From contig NZ_JAJNMP010000002.1 of NCBI RefSeq assembly GCF_021044935.1, positions 868,001 to 932,000 on the forward strand: DNA of 64,000 bases. Reading direction: 5' to 3'. Both the position numbers and the translations under genes were made by a program. The notes under the pieces were generated by a model. The model did no database searches. It had not been told where the DNA came from and was given only the letters and a program-made list of their open reading frames with translations. Positions 1-8,500 of this stretch are shown here, piece after piece. Within the stretch, counting starts at the first letter, position 1. Every line of letters starts with the position of its first letter. The DNA comes from Agromyces cavernae (GTDB taxonomy: Bacteria; Actinomycetota; Actinomycetes; Actinomycetales; Microbacteriaceae).

Positions 1-1012
1 CGGGGAAGCGGCAGCCACCGTCGCGGATGCGCAGGTAGCCGGCGAGGTCGCTCGGTACACGGTAGGTATCGCGCCCGTACGAGAGGTAGGCACCGGTCTC
101 GGGGTGGGTGAGGATGCGGTGGAACGACGGCGCGTGCGACGCAAGGCGACGCGCGGTCGCGGCATCGATCGGCCCGAGTCCATCGAGCTCGCCGGGCTCA
201 TCGTCGAGACCGAGCAGGGTGAGCACGGGAACGGTGACGTAGACCTCGGGGCGAACGGCGCCGAGGTCTGGCATCGGATCATTCGCATCGGCCGCTGATC
301 GACCCAGCAGCAGCGACACTGCGCAGTCGACCTCGCGCTGTCGAACGGTGCGCGGGTCGTCGCCGGGTGCACGCAGGGCCAGCCGCCTCATGAACGCGAC
401 GATCGCGGCGCCTCGTTCAGCCTCGATGTGGAGGTGCAACCACGCCATGTCGTCATGTTCGGGTTCGAGCGCGATGTGCCGCTCGGTACGAGCCGCCGCA
501 TGTCGTTCGACAAGGTCGATCGGGTGAAGCCGCTCGCGCAGCCGACGTGCTGCCCGCCGAAACGCCGGCGGCGTCATCTTCGCCGCCTTGTCGAGTGCCG
601 ATGCTTCGAACTCGGTCCGTCGCGGCTCAGGCAGCGTGTGCGCGGTGTCGAGCAGCTGCCGAACATGGTGGAGTCCGATCGTGCCCACCGCGAGGGCGTC
701 GCGCGTTGCAATGAACCGCGTGTCGAGCTCGGTCGCGTCGTGAAGCATACGACCCGCCGAGCGCTCGTGAACCCGCAACGTCGTCGCCAGTTCGGCCGCC
801 ATCGCCCGACGCACGAACTCGTCGTCGTCGCTTCGGTTGCGCGACGGGTGCGACTCGATCGCGTGCATCAATCGGTGCGCCGCGGCCACCTGTCGCATCT
901 GTTCTGCCTGCGCCGCGCGGATCTCGCGCTCGAGCCGCTCGATGACGACGAGCACAGCGTCGAGCGCGGCCTCGGGTGCCGGCGCCGGCTCGGGCGGCTG
1001 CGGTGTCGTCAT
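1..1012 (-). CDS. DUF222 / HNH endonuclease domain protein (3' end outside window)
   Basis: This minus-strand reading frame runs off the left edge and gives 337 residues from an ATG at 1012. Residues about 20-270 are the helical, Arg/Ala-rich DUF222 domain. The frame then reads LDGLGPIDAATARRLA, HRILTHPETGAYLSYGR and finally RDGGCRFP, which is the entry to the HNH nuclease motif typical of actinobacterial DUF222-HNH proteins. The catalytic HNH histidines would lie beyond the window. The family is multicopy in Microbacteriaceae and its role is poorly known; homing-like or defence nuclease activity is only an inference. No good Shine-Dalgarno site precedes the ATG, so the exact start is uncertain. 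Confidence 0.88.
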   Translation of the reverse strand, partial: MTTPQPPEPAPAPEAALDAVLVVIERLEREIRAAQAEQMRQVAAAHRLMHAIESHPSRNRSDDDEFVRRAMAAELATTLRVHERSAGRMLHDATELDTRFIATRDALAVGTIGLHHVRQLLDTAHTLPEPRRTEFEASALDKAAKMTPPAFRRAARRLRERLHPIDLVERHAAARTERHIALEPEHDDMAWLHLHIEAERGAAIVAFMRRLALRAPGDDPRTVRQREVDCAVSLLLGRSAADANDPMPDLGAVRPEVYVTVPVLTLLGLDDEPGELDGLGPIDAATARRLASHAPSFHRILTHPETGAYLSYGRDTYRVPSDLAGYLRIRDGGCRFP

Positions 1013-1310
1013 GCAACGAGTCAATCACCACCCTCTGACATACAGGTCGCTATGAAACAGCCGATCAAGCACCATTTACCCTGTGGATAGCACCGCCCGA
1101 AGCGCACCTGTGGAGGACGAGTCCGATGCCCCAGTGCGAGCGAGCCCGGCTGAGTCAAACGAGCTGTCGCTCCACGCCCGATCGAGTTCACCACCCATCT
1201 CGCGATGCTCGGCGTCGACGAGCAGCAGGTGCGCGCCCAGCGTACGGGCGCGCGCCTACCGCTCCAGAGATCGACCGCGTTCCACCAGTCGGCTCACGTA
1301 TCATCGCCCC
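1013..1310. other. Intergenic region between divergent genes
   Basis: These 298 bases separate the divergent DUF222/HNH gene and the EcsC-like gene. The only signal seen is the TATCAT box near the right end. No convincing gene, RNA or repeat was found, and the short open frames lack family resemblance and start signals. Confidence 0.5.
1299..1304 (+). promoter_or_regulatory. -10 box, leaderless promoter of the EcsC-like gene
   Basis: TATCAT is followed by six bases (cgcccc) and then ATG at 1311. A start site 6-7 bases after the -10 box would fall on the ATG, so the transcript is probably leaderless. No clear -35 hexamer is seen. Confidence 0.55.
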
Positions 1311-2291
1311 ATGCCCGAACGTGTGCACAAGATCACCTCGTTGGGATCCGAAGCGCCCCAAGAGTCCGGCCCCGACACCGCTGCCGGCCCCGGCGCCCCC
1401 CGCCCCGACGAAGGCCGTGCGCACGGCGTGGAGCGCGCCATCGACCTCGCCCTGTCGGTGCAGCGACCGGTCGTCGTGGCTCACCTGCGGGGCATCCGCC
1501 GGCGCGTGCCGAACGCGACGCCCGACCAGCTCATCCGAATCCTCGAGCGACGCTACCTGACCGCGGTCACCACGGGCGGCGCCGCCGTCGGCGCGACGGC
1601 GGTGATCCCCGGGATCGGCACCGGCGTGACCCTCGCACTGTCGGGAGTCGAGACCGCCGGGTTCCTCGAGGCCACCGCACTGTTCGCGCAGTCCGTCGCC
1701 GAGGTGCACGGGATCCCGGTCGACAACCCCGAGCGTGCCCGCGCACTCGTGATGACCCTTATGCTCGGCCAGGAGGGCAGCGACCTCGTGCGCCAGTTCG
1801 CCGGGCAGGCGACGGGAACGGGAACACCGCTGAACACCTACTGGGGCGAGCTCGTGACCAACACCCTGCCGAAGGCGATGATGGGAACTGTCGTCGACCG
1901 CCTGCGAAGCGTGTTCATCAAGCAGTTCGCGCTTCGGGGCGGGGCGGGATTCATCGGCAAGGCCATCCCGTTCGGGATCGGCGCGGCCATCGGCGGCATC
2001 GGCAACAACGTGCTCGGGCGGCGGGTGCTCGTGCAGTCGCGTCTCGCGTTCGGCCAGGCGCCGATGATCCTCCCTGTCGATCTCGAACCGCGCGGCGACG
2101 AGACCATGCTCGTGGCGACCGGCAAGCGCGTCGCTCGAGCGGCGGGCGCCGTCGGCGGCGCCGTCGGCCGGGCGGCGAAACGTCCGTTCGGGCGGTTGGC
2201 GGCCGGGCGGACGGATGCGGCCGCCGAAAGGTCGGCAGACGGCGACCCGATCGGCGACGATTCGGATGCCCCGGGGCTGAACGGTCGCTGA
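1311..2291 (+). CDS. EcsC-like hydrophobic protein of unknown function
   Basis: This 326-residue protein has a polar, Pro/Gly-rich N-terminus (about 1-40) and then a helical region. The Gly/Ala-rich hydrophobic segment at 85-112 (GGAAVGATAVIPGIGTGVT) and the stretch VHGIPVDNPERARALV resemble the EcsC family. A second Gly-rich segment (GKAIPFGIGAAIGGIGNNVLG) follows, and the C-terminal tail is charged and disordered. The frame stays open upstream to 1083, but that extension is low-complexity. The ATG at 1311 was chosen because a TATCAT -10 box lies six bases before it. The function is unknown and the EcsC link is tentative. Confidence 0.75.
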   Translation: MPERVHKITSLGSEAPQESGPDTAAGPGAPRPDEGRAHGVERAIDLALSVQRPVVVAHLRGIRRRVPNATPDQLIRILERRYLTAVTTGGAAVGATAVIPGIGTGVTLALSGVETAGFLEATALFAQSVAEVHGIPVDNPERARALVMTLMLGQEGSDLVRQFAGQATGTGTPLNTYWGELVTNTLPKAMMGTVVDRLRSVFIKQFALRGGAGFIGKAIPFGIGAAIGGIGNNVLGRRVLVQSRLAFGQAPMILPVDLEPRGDETMLVATGKRVARAAGAVGGAVGRAAKRPFGRLAAGRTDAAAERSADGDPIGDDSDAPGLNGR

Positions 2292-2318
2292 CGGCGGCCA
2301 GGCCCGCTGCGACCGCGC

Positions 2319-3620
2319 TCAGCCGACGGCTTCGGCGTCCTCCTCCTCGACGTCGGCCTCGACGTCGTGGTCGTCGATCTCACCGTCGCCGGCGTGCAGC
2401 GCCGCGAACCGCTCCCACTCGGCCATGAGGTGGTCGATCGCCGCGTGGAACCGCTCGGTCGTGACTCCGGGCGTCGTGTCGCCGAAGTACCGCTCGACCC
2501 AGAACCCGAGCCGCGCGAGCGCGTCGGCGTCGTGGGCGACCTCGTCGACGCGGGCGACCATGGTCGCGACATCCGTGGCTTCGAGCCACTCGCACGCCTG
2601 CAGGTAGCCGCCCCTGTCGATCTCGGCGGCCGGATTCACGGGCCGCGTGATCAGCAGCGGCTTGCCTGCGGCGAGGCGGTCGTAGACCATCGCCGAGATG
2701 TCGACGATCGCGACGTCGGCCGCGGCGAGCTGCCAGCCGAGCTTCGGCCCGCTGTCGAAGATGTGCTGCGCCGACGCGTCGGCGGCGTTGGCTGCGGCGA
2801 GCGCCGCGATGATCGCCTCGTTGGCCGCCCCGTAGGCGGGATCGACGACGCCCGAGCGCGGGTGGGGGCGGTAGATCACCCGGTGGCGACCGGTGGCGAG
2901 CAGTCCGCGCACGAGGTCGACGCCGTGCGACGCGATCGATCCGTAGGCGGCGGCGTCGCGGTCGCCCTCCCAGGTGGGCGCGTAGAGCACCACGTCGCGG
3001 TCGTCGGGGGTGTAGGGCAGCGGCGATCCGTCGAGGTAGTGGTCGGCCTGCGGGCGGCCGATCGGGATCGCGCGCTTGTCGAAGTCGTAGTCCCACAGCA
3101 CCTTGTCGAGCCGTGCCCGCGCCGCGTCGCCGGCGATCAGGGCGTAGTCGTAGGCCTTGAACTGGTTCGTGGTCATGTACATCTTGTCGGACTCGCCGTG
3201 GTTGATGAACACGTGCCAGCGGCGCCCGTAGCGCATCATCTGGAAGTTCTTGGCGTTCTGGTTCACGTACAGGATGACGTGCAGGTCCTGCTCGTGGATC
3301 ACCCGCTCGAGATCGGCGACGCGGCGCACGTAGGCGACCGGCAACGGCGATTCCTCGAGCAGCTTCAGCGCCGCACCCGAGGCGCGACTCAGGATGAGCA
3401 CCGGGTGGCGCTCGGCCAGCGCGACGAGCGGGGCGTACCACTGCCGCAGCTGGTAGAGATTGACCTTGCCGTCGGCGAAGTACACGCCGACGCGGAAGCG
3501 GTGTGGCTCGAAGTCGGGCCGGTCGGCGAGCTTGACGCCGAGTGCCCGCTGCGCGCGGCGCGACCACATGATGTCCTTGGCGAGCTTCACGGCGCGACGC
3601 GCGTCTTTCCTCAATCCCAC
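2319..3620 (-). CDS. CDP-glycerol glycerophosphotransferase family protein
   Basis: A protein of 433 residues resembling TagB/TagF/SpsB-type polymerases, which move glycerol-phosphate or a similar polyol-phosphate from a CDP donor to a growing cell-wall polymer. Typical family pieces are HVFINHGESDK, VVLYAPTWEG, RVIYRPHPRSG and AIVDISAMVYDRLAAGKPLLIT. The last 20 residues are highly acidic. No membrane segments are seen, so it probably works on the cytoplasmic face. Start: GTG at 3620 (frame reads VGLRKDARRAVK); the TTG at 3614 is possible. The open frame continuing to 4214 is antisense-type noise over the neighbouring gene. It is the last gene of the glycopolymer operon, 17 nt after the GT2 gene. 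Confidence 0.88.
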   Translation of the reverse strand: MGLRKDARRAVKLAKDIMWSRRAQRALGVKLADRPDFEPHRFRVGVYFADGKVNLYQLRQWYAPLVALAERHPVLILSRASGAALKLLEESPLPVAYVRRVADLERVIHEQDLHVILYVNQNAKNFQMMRYGRRWHVFINHGESDKMYMTTNQFKAYDYALIAGDAARARLDKVLWDYDFDKRAIPIGRPQADHYLDGSPLPYTPDDRDVVLYAPTWEGDRDAAAYGSIASHGVDLVRGLLATGRHRVIYRPHPRSGVVDPAYGAANEAIIAALAAANAADASAQHIFDSGPKLGWQLAAADVAIVDISAMVYDRLAAGKPLLITRPVNPAAEIDRGGYLQACEWLEATDVATMVARVDEVAHDADALARLGFWVERYFGDTTPGVTTERFHAAIDHLMAEWERFAALHAGDGEIDDHDVEADVEEEDAEAVG

Positions 3621-3637
3621 CGTCCAAGGGTAACGAC

Positions 3638-4555
3638 TCAGACGATCGGCGGCCGCCCTGCGCGGGTCATGCGCCATACGGTGCGCCACGACATCGGGTG
3701 ACGCTCCCCCGGGTGCTCGCGCCATCCGGCGCGCCAGCCGCCGAACCACGCCTTCAGGGCCGACGGGTTGCGCGCCCAGCGCAACACCTGGATCGCGGTC
3801 CACGAGCCGACGTACAGCGGCACGAGCACGGCCGGCAGGTTGCGTCGCGCGAGCCACACCCGATTGCGGGCGTTGAGCCGGTAGTAGTAGTCGTGCCTGG
3901 TCTGGTCGATGACCGGATGCCCCGCCTCGAGGTCGCCCGCGTACCACGCGACGTGGCCGCTGTCCCAGACCCGCCACGCGAGCTCGATGCCCTCGTGGGC
4001 GTAGAAGAACGGGTCGGCCCATCCCCCGGCCGCGTCGAAGACCGGGCGCGGCATCAGCACGGCACCCTCCCAGCACGAGAACACGTTGCTCGAGTGCGCG
4101 GCATCGCCCTTGCGGATGCGCGGGATCCACCGGCGCGGCGAGACGAGCCCGGTCGGATCGACGACGCGGGGCTGGATCAACCCGAGCTCGGGCCGATCGG
4201 CGAGCATGCGGCATCCGTCGGCCAGGAACGCGTCGCTCGGCAGGAACGCGTCGTCGTCGAGGAAGAAGAGCACGTCGCCCTCGACCTCGGGAACGCCGCG
4301 GTTGCGACCGGCGGGGATGCCGAGGTTCTCGGGCAGGTGCAGCGTCTTGACGCCCGCGGGCAGGGGCGGCTCAGCGGTCGCGGGGTCCCAGCCGTTGCCG
4401 ACGCACACGATGTCGGTCGCGACGCCGCGCTGGTCGAGCACGCTGCGGATGCCCCGTGCGAGGTCGTCGGGCCGAGTACCCATGGTGAGCACGACCACAC
4501 CGACGTGCGGCGCCTCGGAGGTGCGCTCGGCGCGCGACGGGTCAGGACCGGCCAT
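3638..4555 (-). CDS. Family 2 glycosyltransferase
   Basis: A 305-residue GT-A fold glycosyltransferase. It opens with VGVVVLTMGTRPDDLARGIRSVLDQ, followed by HLPENLGIPAGRNRG (nucleotide-sugar binding) and the metal-binding acidic cluster FFLDDDA at about 97-103. The acceptor region FFYAHEGIELAWRVWDSG is typical of rhamnosyl/galactosyl transferases of polysaccharide pathways. There is no transmembrane helix. The ATG at 4555 lies two bases after the TGA of the CDP-alcohol transferase, indicating translational coupling. The donor sugar cannot be told from sequence. Confidence 0.9.
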   Translation of the reverse strand: MAGPDPSRAERTSEAPHVGVVVLTMGTRPDDLARGIRSVLDQRGVATDIVCVGNGWDPATAEPPLPAGVKTLHLPENLGIPAGRNRGVPEVEGDVLFFLDDDAFLPSDAFLADGCRMLADRPELGLIQPRVVDPTGLVSPRRWIPRIRKGDAAHSSNVFSCWEGAVLMPRPVFDAAGGWADPFFYAHEGIELAWRVWDSGHVAWYAGDLEAGHPVIDQTRHDYYYRLNARNRVWLARRNLPAVLVPLYVGSWTAIQVLRWARNPSALKAWFGGWRAGWREHPGERHPMSWRTVWRMTRAGRPPIV

Positions 4556-4557
4556 GA

Positions 4558-5370
4558 TCAGGCGCGAACACGGCGCGACGCCATGATCGCGACGAAGTGT
4601 CCGATCACGGCCAGCACCGCGAGCGGCAGCAGTACCGCGACGACCGCGCGGTCGACGAGCGGCTGGCCGACGAACAGGCCGACGACGGCCGCAACCAGGG
4701 CGATGAGCGTGAGCTCGACGGAGTGGTACAGGCGATGGAACGGCACGAACCGGGCCGCCTTGCGCAGCGCGGCCACGAGCCCGCCGCGGGGAGCGGTCTC
4801 GCCGTGGGTGTCGGCGAGCTTCGGCAGGCCGGCGTTCGCGCGGGCGACGTGCACCATGTCGTTGAGCGCCTTGTTGAGCACGATGACGAGCGCGAGCAGC
4901 GCCGCGAGCGTCGTCCACAGGAAGTCGGCGGGGAACTCGAGCGGGTAGGCGGCGGCGCGGATGCCGAGCGCGAGCGGGATCAGCGCCTCGGTCGAGTAGT
5001 GGCCGACCTTGTCGAGGAAGACGCCCGCGGGCGACGAGGTGCGACGCCAGCGCGCGACCTCGCCGTCGCAGCAGTCGACGAGCATCTGCAGCTGGCCGAG
5101 CACCACCGCGAGCAGCGCACCCCAGATGCCGGGGATCAGCAGCGCCGCGGCCGTCGACCAGCCCACGAGGATCATGAGGCCCGTGACCCCGTTGGCCGAG
5201 ATGCGGGTCTTCAGCAGCAACCAGGTCAGGTACGGCGAGAGGTTGCGCAGGTAGAGCGAAGCCGTCCAGTGCTCGGCGTTGCGGCGGCCACGCACCTCGG
5301 GCGGTTGGGTGACCGCGCGAAGCTCGGCGATGCTCGACGGCCTCGTCGTGACCGGTTCGGCCTGTGACAT
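4558..5370 (-). CDS. CDP-alcohol phosphatidyltransferase family membrane protein
   Basis: A 270-residue multi-helix membrane protein that should transfer a phospho-group from a CDP-alcohol to an acceptor alcohol. The family motif DX2DGX2ARX8GX3DX3D is visible from D99: D99, D102, G103, A106, R107, G116 and D120 are in place, but the final aspartate is His124. Hydrophobic segments cover about 55-95, 125-165 and 205-260. In this operon, next to a CDP-glycerol-polymerase-like protein and two glycosyltransferases, it could start or modify a phosphopolyol glycan rather than make a bulk phospholipid (inference). ATG at 5370; the preceding gene ends 5 nt upstream. Confidence 0.87.
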   Translation of the reverse strand: MSQAEPVTTRPSSIAELRAVTQPPEVRGRRNAEHWTASLYLRNLSPYLTWLLLKTRISANGVTGLMILVGWSTAAALLIPGIWGALLAVVLGQLQMLVDCCDGEVARWRRTSSPAGVFLDKVGHYSTEALIPLALGIRAAAYPLEFPADFLWTTLAALLALVIVLNKALNDMVHVARANAGLPKLADTHGETAPRGGLVAALRKAARFVPFHRLYHSVELTLIALVAAVVGLFVGQPLVDRAVVAVLLPLAVLAVIGHFVAIMASRRVRA

Positions 5371-5375
5371 CCGCG

Positions 5376-6431
5376 TCACCTTCCCGTGTGCCTTGCGATG
5401 TTGCTCGTCAGTGAGAGGTAGCCGAGCACGAACCCGACGCCCCACGAGACGTGTATGCACGGCAACACTACGAGAAACCGGGCGGCGGTGCTGGCGCCAC
5501 GGCCGCGTGCGGCGACGAGCGTCGCGACGACGACGAAGAGCAGGTAGACGAACGGGATCGCCAATCCGACGAGCAGCCACGGCGTCGCCCCGGCGAGTGC
5601 CTGGATGACGCCCCCGATTCCGGCGAGCAGGCCGAGCACGACGCCGACGACCATGAGCGGCGGGATGAAGTACCGGATGCCGTTCGCCGCGGGGAAGCGC
5701 CGTGCGAGCTCCCCGCGCCACAGCCCGGTCGAGAGCATCTGGCGCGCGAGCCGGTCGAAGTTCGAGCGTGGACGATAGGTGACCGCGAGCTCGGGGGTGA
5801 ACCAGACGGTGCCGCCGGTCTCGCGCAGGCGGCGGTTGAGCTCCCAGTCCTGGCCGCGCTTGATCGTCTCGTCGAACAGTCCGACGCGCTCGAGCGCCTC
5901 GCGGCGGAACACCCCGAGGTACACGGTCTCGGCCGGCCCCTCATCGCCGCCGACGTGGAAGGCCGAACCGCCGAGGCCGACCCGGGTCGTGTAGGCCAGC
6001 GCCACCGCGTGCTCGAACGGCGTCTCGCCGCGCGCGTCCATGATGCCGCCGACGTTGTCGGCACCCGTGCGCTCGAGCGTTTCGACCGCGATGCGGGCGT
6101 AGCCGATGGGCAGCATCGAGTGCGAGTCGACGCGCACGACCACCGGATACTGCGCTGCTCGGATGCCGATGTTGAGGCCGGCCGGGGTCGACCCTGCCTC
6201 GTTCTCGAGCACCCTGATGCGCGCATCGCGCGATGCGAGATCGGCGACGAGTTCATTGGTGCCGTCGATCGACGGGCCGAGAGCGATGAGCACCTCGACG
6301 GGACCCGAATAGTCCTGCGCGAGGATCGACTCGACCGCCGCACGCACGTGCGTGGCGTCGTTGAGCACAGGCATGACATAGGAGACGCCGACGAGTGACG
6401 GGGAGGCCGTCTCTGGGTGGTGCTCGGGCAT
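5376..6431 (-). CDS. Membrane-anchored family 2 glycosyltransferase
   Basis: This 351-residue protein has a GT2 domain at 1-235 (VSYVMPVLNDATHVRAAVES, ALGPSIDGTNEL, VVVRVDSHSMLP, IKRGQDWELNRRL) and three or four hydrophobic helices at the C-terminus. The usual DXD metal motif reads D-S-H here (residues 102-104). The layout matches the succinoglycan/teichoic-acid branch of GT2 enzymes. I chose ATG 6431 over GTG 6440 because GAGG lies a few bases before the ATG. It is the first gene of the four-gene glycopolymer operon and ends 5 nt before the CDP-alcohol transferase. Confidence 0.88.
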   Translation of the reverse strand: MPEHHPETASPSLVGVSYVMPVLNDATHVRAAVESILAQDYSGPVEVLIALGPSIDGTNELVADLASRDARIRVLENEAGSTPAGLNIGIRAAQYPVVVRVDSHSMLPIGYARIAVETLERTGADNVGGIMDARGETPFEHAVALAYTTRVGLGGSAFHVGGDEGPAETVYLGVFRREALERVGLFDETIKRGQDWELNRRLRETGGTVWFTPELAVTYRPRSNFDRLARQMLSTGLWRGELARRFPAANGIRYFIPPLMVVGVVLGLLAGIGGVIQALAGATPWLLVGLAIPFVYLLFVVVATLVAARGRGASTAARFLVVLPCIHVSWGVGFVLGYLSLTSNIARHTGR

Positions 6432-6484
6432 GTTCCTCACTCGTGCTGGGGTCGATCGAGCCTAGCAGCCGAGGGGCGCACCGA

Positions 6485-6523
6485 CGCCGAAGGCCGAGGT
6501 CGCGCGGACCCCGGCCTTCGGCG
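6485..6523 (-). terminator. Hairpin terminator downstream of the HtrA-like gene
   Basis: Perfect 12-bp arms CGCCGAAGGCCG / CGGCCTTCGGCG are separated by 15 bases. It lies just after the stop of the protease gene and before the glycopolymer operon. There is no T-run, as is usual in high-GC actinobacteria. Confidence 0.7.
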
Positions 6524-6544
6524 TGCGATCTGCTCGCGCGGCGA

Positions 6545-8332
6545 TCAGCCCTCGAACGTGTCGAGCGTCACCTGCACGGTCTGCGACTCGCCATCGCGGG
6601 TGAACGTGATGTCGGCCTCGGCACCGCCGGGCAGCGCCCGCACCTGCGCGGTGAGGTCGGTCTGGTCGGTGATCGGAACGCCGTTGAACTCGGTCACGAC
6701 GTCGCCGGACTCGAGGCCGGCCGCCGCGGCCGCGCCGTCGGGCGAGACCTCGGAGATGAGCGCGCCGACGACGTCGCTCGACCCCTCGGCTTCGGCGGAG
6801 GTCACCGTCGCACCGAGCAGGCCGTGCGTGGCCGACCCGTTCTCGATGATCTCGTCGGCGATGCGCTTCGCGAGGTTCGAGGGGACCGCGAACCCGACGC
6901 CGATGTTGCCGGCCTCGGCGCTCGCGCCGCCCGCCGACAGGATCGCGACGTTGACGCCGATGAGTCGACCCTCGGAGTCGACGAGTGCGCCGCCCGAGTT
7001 GCCGGGGTTGATCGCAGCGTCGGTCTGGATGACCGGCAGTGCGACCTGCCCGGAGCCACCGCTCGGCGCCTGCTGCTGGGACTCGCCGCCGTCGGGGTTC
7101 GGCAGGTCGAAGAAGAAGTCGAACGGGCTCTGCTCGGACCCGTTGCCCTGGTCGCCCTGGCCGCCCTGGCCGCCCTGGGAGTCATCGGGAGTCGTCGGCG
7201 CCGCGGACGACGCGACATCGATCGAGCGGTTGAGCGCGCTCACGATGCCGTTCGTCACGGTGCCGGCGAGGCCGAGCGGGGCGCCGATCGCGATCGCCGT
7301 GTCGCCGACGTTCAGCTTGTCGGAGTCGGCGAACTCGAGCGGCGTGAGCCCCGAGGCGTCGACGAGCTTGATGACCGCGAGGTCGCTCAGCGGGTCGGTG
7401 CCGATGAGCTCGGCCTGGTAGAGGTGCCCGTCGTTGGTCTTCACCTGGATGGTCGGGTCGCCGGTGGCGCCGTCGAGCGTCACGACGTGGGTGTTCGTGA
7501 GCACGTAGCCGTCGTCCGAGAGGATGATGCCCGAACCCGTGCCGGCACCCTGGTTGCCCGCGACCGAGATCGTGACGACGCTCGGGCTCGCCTTCGCGGC
7601 GACCGCGGTGATCTGGTTCACGGACTCGGAGTCGTTCACGACGATGTTCTGCGCCGATCCCGCGGACTCGCTCGAGGCCGGGCTCTGGTTGCTCGTGATG
7701 AGCGCCGTGATGCCGGCGCCCGATGCTCCGCCGATGAGGGCGGCCGCGACGATTGCCGCGGCGACGCCGAGGCCGACCCTGCGCGGCTTGGGCGCGGCAG
7801 GTGCGGATGCCCCGGGCGCGGTGCCGTTCGGAACGCCCGCCAGCGGCGCCGTGGGCTGGGTCTGCGTGGCCTGGGGACCGCCGAACGCGGGCGGCACCTG
7901 ACCGGGCAGAGGCCCGGTCGTGCCGGCAGCAGGGGCCGGAGCGGCCTGCTTCGTGTACTGCGGTGCGTGGTAGGGCTGCGGTGCCTGGCCCGGCTCGTAC
8001 ACGGTGCCGGTCGCGGGCGGCGCGGCCGGTGCGGCGGGCGCGGGAGCGGCGGGCACAGCCGGTGCGGCGGCCTCGACCGGAGCAGGAGCCGCGGCAGGGA
8101 CATCCGCTGCCGGAGCCGCCGGCGTCTCGGCGACCGGTGCCGCCTCGGGGGCCGGTGCCGTCTCGACGGCCGCCGGTGCCGTCTCGGGGGCCGGTGCCGT
8201 CTCGGGGGCCGCCAGTGCCGTCTCGGGGGCCGGTGCCGCCTCGGGGGTCTGGGCCTGCGCCGGGGCGGGGGTGGTCTCGGTGACGTCGCCGTCGCGGGGC
8301 TCCCCCGTGGCGCCGTTCGTGGTGTCAGTCAT
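6545..8332 (-). CDS. HtrA/DegP-like trypsin-type serine protease with PDZ domain
   Basis: A 595-residue envelope protease. Residues 1-185 are a long Pro/Ala/Glu-rich cytoplasmic region, 186-212 a single membrane anchor, and the protease domain follows outside the membrane. The catalytic triad is visible: H282 (TNTHVV), D317 (SDLAVIKL) and S446 (GNSGGAL). A Gly/Gln-rich insert (about 380-428) sits between Asp and Ser strands. A PDZ domain occupies about 495-590. The role is presumably degradation or chaperoning of misfolded exported proteins. The start ATG at 8332 has a strong ribosome site (GGAAGGAG, six bases before). It is monocistronic, with a terminator downstream. Confidence 0.93.
   Translation of the reverse strand: MTDTTNGATGEPRDGDVTETTPAPAQAQTPEAAPAPETALAAPETAPAPETAPAAVETAPAPEAAPVAETPAAPAADVPAAAPAPVEAAAPAVPAAPAPAAPAAPPATGTVYEPGQAPQPYHAPQYTKQAAPAPAAGTTGPLPGQVPPAFGGPQATQTQPTAPLAGVPNGTAPGASAPAAPKPRRVGLGVAAAIVAAALIGGASGAGITALITSNQSPASSESAGSAQNIVVNDSESVNQITAVAAKASPSVVTISVAGNQGAGTGSGIILSDDGYVLTNTHVVTLDGATGDPTIQVKTNDGHLYQAELIGTDPLSDLAVIKLVDASGLTPLEFADSDKLNVGDTAIAIGAPLGLAGTVTNGIVSALNRSIDVASSAAPTTPDDSQGGQGGQGDQGNGSEQSPFDFFFDLPNPDGGESQQQAPSGGSGQVALPVIQTDAAINPGNSGGALVDSEGRLIGVNVAILSAGGASAEAGNIGVGFAVPSNLAKRIADEIIENGSATHGLLGATVTSAEAEGSSDVVGALISEVSPDGAAAAAGLESGDVVTEFNGVPITDQTDLTAQVRALPGGAEADITFTRDGESQTVQVTLDTFEG
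8130..8255 (-). repeat. Short in-frame tandem repeats in the HtrA N-terminal region
   Basis: About five imperfect 18-21-base units related to GGGGGCCGGTGCCGTCTCG encode the Ala-Pro-Glu-Thr-Ala-Pro tract of the protease. Such in-frame repeats can change length by slippage without breaking the frame. The exact boundaries are approximate. Confidence 0.6.
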
Positions 8333-8488
8333 GTCTGCTCCTTCCAAAGCCATGCCAGCATCCCGCTGCAAGCTGTGCACGCGATCGGCGGAGTCTATGA
8401 CTCTGCTATCTGCGAGCGGTGATTCCCCCGAACACACGGAACCCGCTTCACCACGGCCCCGGGCAAGCGTACTCGCCCGACCCTCGCG

Positions 8489-8494
8489 TACGGT
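8489..8494 (+). promoter_or_regulatory. -10 box, leaderless promoter of the aminotransferase
   Basis: TACGGT is followed by GTGAGC and then GTG at 8501. The 6-base spacing supports a leaderless transcript starting at the second of two in-frame GTG codons (8495 and 8501). Confidence 0.45.
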
Positions 8495-8500
8495 GTGAGC

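Noticed and set aside
6395..8422. A 675-codon plus-strand open frame opposite the HtrA gene
   Set aside because: Low-complexity Gly/Arg composition and full overlap with a gene that has all protease motifs.
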